A stretch of 64,000 nt of DNA. Origin: Paraeggerthella hongkongensis (GTDB lineage: Bacteria > Actinomycetota > Coriobacteriia > Coriobacteriales > Eggerthellaceae). Under the pieces are notes generated by a model. The model was not told the origin of the DNA, made no database searches, and saw nothing but the letters and a program-made list of their open reading frames with translations. Each line of letters opens with the position of its first letter. Position 1 is the stretch's first letter. The stretch lies in the NCBI RefSeq assembly GCF_003340345.1, contig NZ_PPTQ01000005.1, positions 88,322-152,321 on the forward strand. Reading direction: 5' to 3'. Shown here piece by piece: positions 62,792 to 64,000 of this stretch. Position numbers and translations under genes: made by a program.

Positions 62792-62818
62792 AGTGTGTAT
62801 ATACCCGATATGCACACT
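62792..62818. promoter_or_regulatory. YtrA-type operator upstream of the GntR gene
   Basis: AGTGTGTATAT (62792-62802) and ATATGCACACT (62808-62818) form an imperfect palindrome (10 of 11) around ACCCG. The outer AGTGTG/CACACT spacing resembles the AGTGTA-TACACT operators of YtrA-type repressors. It lies in the only AT-rich stretch here, beside a TATAAT-like word, about 195 bp before the gene. Confidence 0.6.
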
Positions 62819-62991
62819 ATAATCAGTTGACGAGATCGCGTCAAGATGCGAGCGAGCATCTTTTTCCGGTTGGGCATCTTGCCTTCCGGCTTAGGCTGCC
62901 GTCGTTCGGCCCGCCCTGCGCGCTCGCGACGGTGATGCTCTACACAAGGGGCGGGGTTCGACGGTGTTCAGGACTGGCAAATGGAAGCTTG

Positions 62992-63196
62992 CGCACGAAA
63001 ATCCGCCGTCGTTGGCAGGTTCTGACGGTTTGGGGTCGTCGATTCGCTTTCGCCACCCCTTCGGCTGAAGAGCGCTTTGCATCGTGCCTGTTCAGGAGCG
63101 CGTGGCGAGTCCGGGCTGAAAACGGCTGACTTGCAACGGACGTCAAACGACCTCAAACCGTCAGAACCTGCCAGCGAAGCTGGATTTTCGTGCGCA
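62992..63196. repeat. 205-bp element with 50-bp terminal inverted repeats
   Basis: Arms 62992-63041 and 63147-63196 are inverted copies with 45 of 50 matches (core GGCAGGTTCTGACGGTTTG). The spacer is 105 bp and has no gene. GCT flanks both ends as a possible 3-bp target duplication. This fits a miniature inverted-repeat element or a large intergenic hairpin. Confidence 0.7.
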
Positions 63197-63238
63197 GCTA
63201 GGTGATGTTGCCGCTCGGACGCGGCTTGGACGGTGGCG

Positions 63239-63416
63239 GTCCCGTTTTCGGCTCGTGCTGTCGTGCAGCCAGTGTGGCTCGACCCCGTTTTCGGTTTGCG
63301 TGCTCCAGGTAGCCTGCGCGACGACAGCCCCGTTCGCGGCTCGCGCAACCCGGGCGGCCCATGGGGCTACGGTCCCGTTTTCGGCTCGTGCAACCCGGGC
63401 GGCCCATGGGGCAGCA
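63239..63416. repeat. Tandem 45-bp repeats, about four degenerate copies
   Basis: The word CCCGTTTTCGG or a close variant recurs at 63241, 63284, 63329 and 63374, giving a period of 43-45 bp. The last two copies share 23 identical bases (63345-63367 and 63390-63412). Copies run directly into each other without unique spacers. Confidence 0.75.
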
Positions 63417-63474
63417 ATCCGCTTGCGAACGTCCGGGTTGGCCCAGCGGAGGGCTCGAGGTTTTCGGGGAAGGG

Positions 63475-64000
63475 CTAGGCGCGCCTGGCTGGGCCGAGCA
63501 CGGGGTTCACGTAGCGCCCGCGCGCTTCGGTCTTGCTGCCGTACTGGATGGCGTTCACGGGGCATCGGTGCAGACAGGCAAGGCATTGCGTGCAGCCCAG
63601 CTCAGCCCAGCGCGGCGTGCCGTCGATGAGCGTGATGGTGTTCGTCGGGCATATATCGGCGCAGCGGCCGCAGCTGATGCAGGTGGGAAGCGTGTGGAAA
63701 TCCTTGGTCGATCGCGGCTTCTCGTCTTGTTCGGTGACCTGGGAAAGCAGGATGCCCAAGGGGTTGCGTCGCTCGGCGTGCACGCATTCGCGCGCTTTGA
63801 TGCGCAGGGCCGTGCGATGGGCCTCGACTTCCGCATGGGCTAAAAGCCGCTCGCGTTTCTCTCCCTGAGCGGGCGCGTACAGGTACGTGCAGTTTCCGAC
63901 CGATTTCACGCTGAACGAGGCGTCCAGATTGATTCCCTGCCAGCGTCGCAGCCGATCTGCGAAGATGCGCGCGGTGTTTCCGACGAACGCGCCGCAGCTG
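63475..64000 (-). CDS. Flavodoxin-ferredoxin protein (EFR1-like), C-terminal part cut by window edge
   Basis: The frame is open to the right edge, so the N-terminal flavodoxin part is mostly missing; about 174 residues remain. The edge sequence SCGAFVGNTARIFADRL resembles the end of a flavodoxin-like domain. The C-terminal part has two 4Fe-4S motifs, CISCGRCADICP and CTQCLACLHRCP. Such proteins move electrons in strict anaerobes; the partner is unknown. A GTG at 63909 could be read as a start, but the upstream codons continue the fold, so I treat the gene as partial. Confidence 0.8.
   Translation of the reverse strand, partial: SCGAFVGNTARIFADRLRRWQGINLDASFSVKSVGNCTYLYAPAQGEKRERLLAHAEVEAHRTALRIKARECVHAERRNPLGILLSQVTEQDEKPRSTKDFHTLPTCISCGRCADICPTNTITLIDGTPRWAELGCTQCLACLHRCPVNAIQYGSKTEARGRYVNPVLGPARRA

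Larger units (their letters stand above)
62598..63474 (-). other. 877-bp intergenic region between the flavodoxin-ferredoxin gene and gntR
   Basis: It holds the YtrA-type operator (62792-62818), a 205-bp element with 50-bp inverted repeats (62992-63196) and 45-bp tandem repeats (63239-63416). Open frames on both strands here encode Arg-rich or repeat-derived peptides and are not called. Confidence 0.6.

Noticed and set aside
63239-63416. CRISPR array
   Set aside because: Repeats are contiguous, degenerate and lack unique spacers; no cas genes are nearby.

Overview
The window is GC-rich, gene-dense bacterial chromosome, most likely from a gut-type member of the Coriobacteriia (Actinomycetota), probably family Eggerthellaceae. 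The pointers are the high-GC codon use, the YGX-type repeat surface protein with its odd C-terminal tail, the Asp23-nusB-xseB-dxs block, and the flavodoxin-ferredoxin (EFR1-like) protein at the right edge. The genus cannot be fixed from sequence reading alone. I saw no rRNA, tRNA, CRISPR array, prophage or intact insertion sequence.

Left part (1-15915). A truncated repeat-bearing surface protein and a small membrane protein come first. A tight six-gene, co-directional unit follows: acyl-AMP ligase, free acyl carrier protein, Sfp-type phosphopantetheinyl transferase, a 2506-residue non-ribosomal peptide synthetase (C-A-T-C-A-T-R), a 7TM histidine kinase and a REC-HD-GYP response regulator. The enzymes are sufficient on paper to make an N-acylated dipeptide released reductively as an aldehyde. 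The coupled sensor pair suggests that production and signalling are linked. This is the most striking system in the window.

Phosphate block (16199-22663). pstSCAB is followed, after a 666-bp repeat-rich gap, by a PhoB/PhoR-like pair. PstS has its two halves in swapped order. No phoU is present here, and a PiT-type carrier lies separately at 45697.

Housekeeping centre (23110-55722). This holds rarA, a DUF948 protein, an AI-2E-type permease, alaS-ruvX-mltG, a YqeG-type phosphatase, and a shikimate cluster aroE, aroC-aroK-aroB-aroQ in which AroQ is fused to an Xaa-Pro peptidase. Next come efp and a convergent XRE regulator separated by perfect hairpins, a pyruvate/oxaloacetate carboxyltransferase fused to an AccB-like carrier with its biotin carboxylase, Asp23, nusB, xseB and dxs. 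After these come the PiT carrier, a GNAT enzyme, a Fur-family regulator, ribosomal protein S1, an OatA-like acyltransferase, mnmA-coaE and uvrB.

Right part (55794-64000). Mostly minus strand: an MFS exporter with a repeated palindromic operator, a GH25 muramidase, a monofunctional glycosyltransferase, an Rrf2 regulator (plus strand), a YtrA-like GntR/ABC operon with two paralogous permeases, an intergenic region with a 50-bp inverted repeat and 45-bp tandem repeats, and the end of a flavodoxin-ferredoxin protein cut by the window edge.
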